Source of the DNA: Marinobacter mangrovi
Lineage (GTDB): Bacteria > Pseudomonadota > Gammaproteobacteria > Pseudomonadales > Oleiphilaceae
Assembly: GCF_016798325.1 (NCBI RefSeq)
Contig: NZ_JAERVO010000003.1
Location: forward strand, 391,608-455,607
DNA length: 64,000 nt
Reading direction: 5' to 3'
Shown: positions 63,237-64,000 of the stretch, one piece after another
Layout of the letters: each line of letters begins with the position of its first letter
Numbering within the stretch: the stretch's first letter is position 1
Notes under the pieces: model-generated
Databases searched by the model: none
What the model saw: the letters and a program-made list of their open reading frames with translations, nothing else
What the model was told of the DNA's origin: nothing
Program-made: the position numbers and the translations under genes

Positions 63237-63290
63237 CCCGGCGTAGGACCGCGCCGGGTTGCAGGAAGCAACGCAGTACTGATCAAGGAC
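63237..63290 (+). promoter_or_regulatory. vgrG leader with GGA hairpins (candidate CsrA/RsmA sites)
   Basis: CCCGGCG (63237-63243) and CGCCGGG (63252-63258) enclose a loop with GGA. GTTGC (63258-63262), AGGAA loop and GCAAC (63268-63272) form a second hairpin with GGA in the loop, and the Shine-Dalgarno AAGGACG (GGA at 63287-63289) holds a third. Both stems share G63258, so they may be alternatives. Confidence 0.5.
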
Positions 63291-63297
63291 GAATCAC

Positions 63298-64000
63298 ATG
63301 TCTCAGCCAACCGGCCTTCAGTTCACGGCCCGCCTCGGCACCCTGCCGGACGACACCTTTGCGGTGGTCGAGTTTGAACTCGAAGAGCACCTGTCCCGGC
63401 CCTTTACCCTGACCCTGAAGCTGGCCAGCGCCTTTGCGGACATTGCCGCCAGCGATGTGCTGGACAAAGGCATGGAGCTGGTGGTCTGGCAGGACGGCCA
63501 GGCCCTGCGCAACGTCCAGGGGATCGTCACCGCCTTCAGCCGGGGCGACAGCGGCCATCGTCGCACCCGCTACGAAGTGGAAGTGCGACCCGCCCTGTGG
63601 CGCCTGGGGCTGATGCACAACAGCCGCATCTTCCAGCAGCAGACCCCGGATGTGATTCTCGGCACCCTGCTGGACGAGCGGGGGCTGGTGGACAAGACCT
63701 TTGATCTCAAGCGCACGCCCCAGGAACGGGAATACTGCGTCCAGCACCGGGAAACGGATCTGGCGTTCCTGTCCCGGATCGCCGCCGAGGAAGGCTGGCA
63801 CTACCGGTTCGATCAGGCGACGGCGGGTCAGCCCATTGTCATTGCGGATCATCATCGGGACGCCCCGCAGCTGCCGGAAGTGGGCTACAACGCCACCTCA
63901 GGCGGTTCCCACAAGACCCCCTGCGTCTTTAAATTCAGCTACACCGAGACCGTCTCCGTCGCCGGCGTGGCCCTGAAGGACTACACCTTCAAGAACCCCG
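63298..64000 (+). CDS. tssI: VgrG (TssI), type VI spike protein (3' truncated by window)
   Basis: The first 234 residues of a VgrG. It begins MSQPTGLQFTARLGTLPDDT and has VEVRPALWRLGLMHNSRIFQ, REYCVQHRETDLAFLSRIAAEEGWHY typical of the N-terminal gp27-like domain. The needle domain and any effector extension lie beyond the window. It follows the PAAR gene by 89 bases. Confidence 0.94.
   Translation, partial: MSQPTGLQFTARLGTLPDDTFAVVEFELEEHLSRPFTLTLKLASAFADIAASDVLDKGMELVVWQDGQALRNVQGIVTAFSRGDSGHRRTRYEVEVRPALWRLGLMHNSRIFQQQTPDVILGTLLDERGLVDKTFDLKRTPQEREYCVQHRETDLAFLSRIAAEEGWHYRFDQATAGQPIVIADHHRDAPQLPEVGYNATSGGSHKTPCVFKFSYTETVSVAGVALKDYTFKNP

Overview
The window is GC-rich, gene-dense chromosomal DNA from a gammaproteobacterium. 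Gene order and gene types point to a marine or halophilic relative of Pseudomonas, perhaps Marinobacteraceae. This rests on conserved blocks: pilGHIJ divergent from gshB-tonB-yqgE-ruvX-pyrR-pyrB-pyrC', pckA/hslO/hslR/yrfG, and rsmD divergent from ftsY-ftsE-ftsX-rpoH. The genus is an inference. No tRNA, rRNA, prophage or CRISPR array is visible.

Layout. 1-2.4 kb (minus): the twitching chemosensory genes pilG, pilH, pilI and the start of pilJ, cut by the window edge. 2.8-8.8 kb (plus): glutathione synthetase, a TonB protein, YqgE, RuvX and the pyrimidine genes, including a dihydroorotase-like protein without its metal ligands. 9.4-15.5 kb: a TRAP-type transport locus with two paralogous putative solute-binding proteins, a TatT-like lipoprotein and a large fused permease; a divergent HU gene lies inside it. 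15.5-16.0 kb: dispersed repeats. 16-21.3 kb (minus): pckA, hslO, hslR, yrfG, a small exported protein and mutM. 21.6-29.6 kb: a fatty-acid desaturase behind a FabR-like palindrome, rsmD, ftsYEX, rpoH and a glxR/hyi-like pair. 29.7-31.8 kb: a two-component system. 32.1-32.95 kb: a gene-free stretch with a candidate small RNA and two more copies of the dispersed repeat. 33-41.1 kb (minus): greB, then a five-gene efflux operon (outer membrane factor, adaptor, RND pump, response regulator, sensor kinase). 41.3-43.2 kb: small genes, including a lone integrase SAM-like domain, an acyl-CoA-binding protein and a hotdog-fold protein.

43.4-64 kb (plus): a type VI secretion cluster, tssB-C-E-F-G-tagH-tssJ-K-L-H-vasH-vasI-tssA-M-PAAR-vgrG, running off the right edge. 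It has the sheath, baseplate, membrane complex, ClpV ATPase, a sigma-54 activator and a PAAR/VgrG spike. Hcp is absent and no PpkA/PppA pair is seen. A good sigma-70-type promoter precedes tssB. The leaders of tssB, tssC and vgrG each show GGA triplets in hairpin loops plus GGA in the Shine-Dalgarno, which looks like CsrA/RsmA control.

The observations most worth following are the candidate CsrA/RsmA sites in the T6SS leaders, the intergenic small-RNA candidate with a CCCUCC seed, the TRAP-like locus with duplicated binding proteins, and the 158-170 bp elements with 30 bp perfect terminal inverted repeats.
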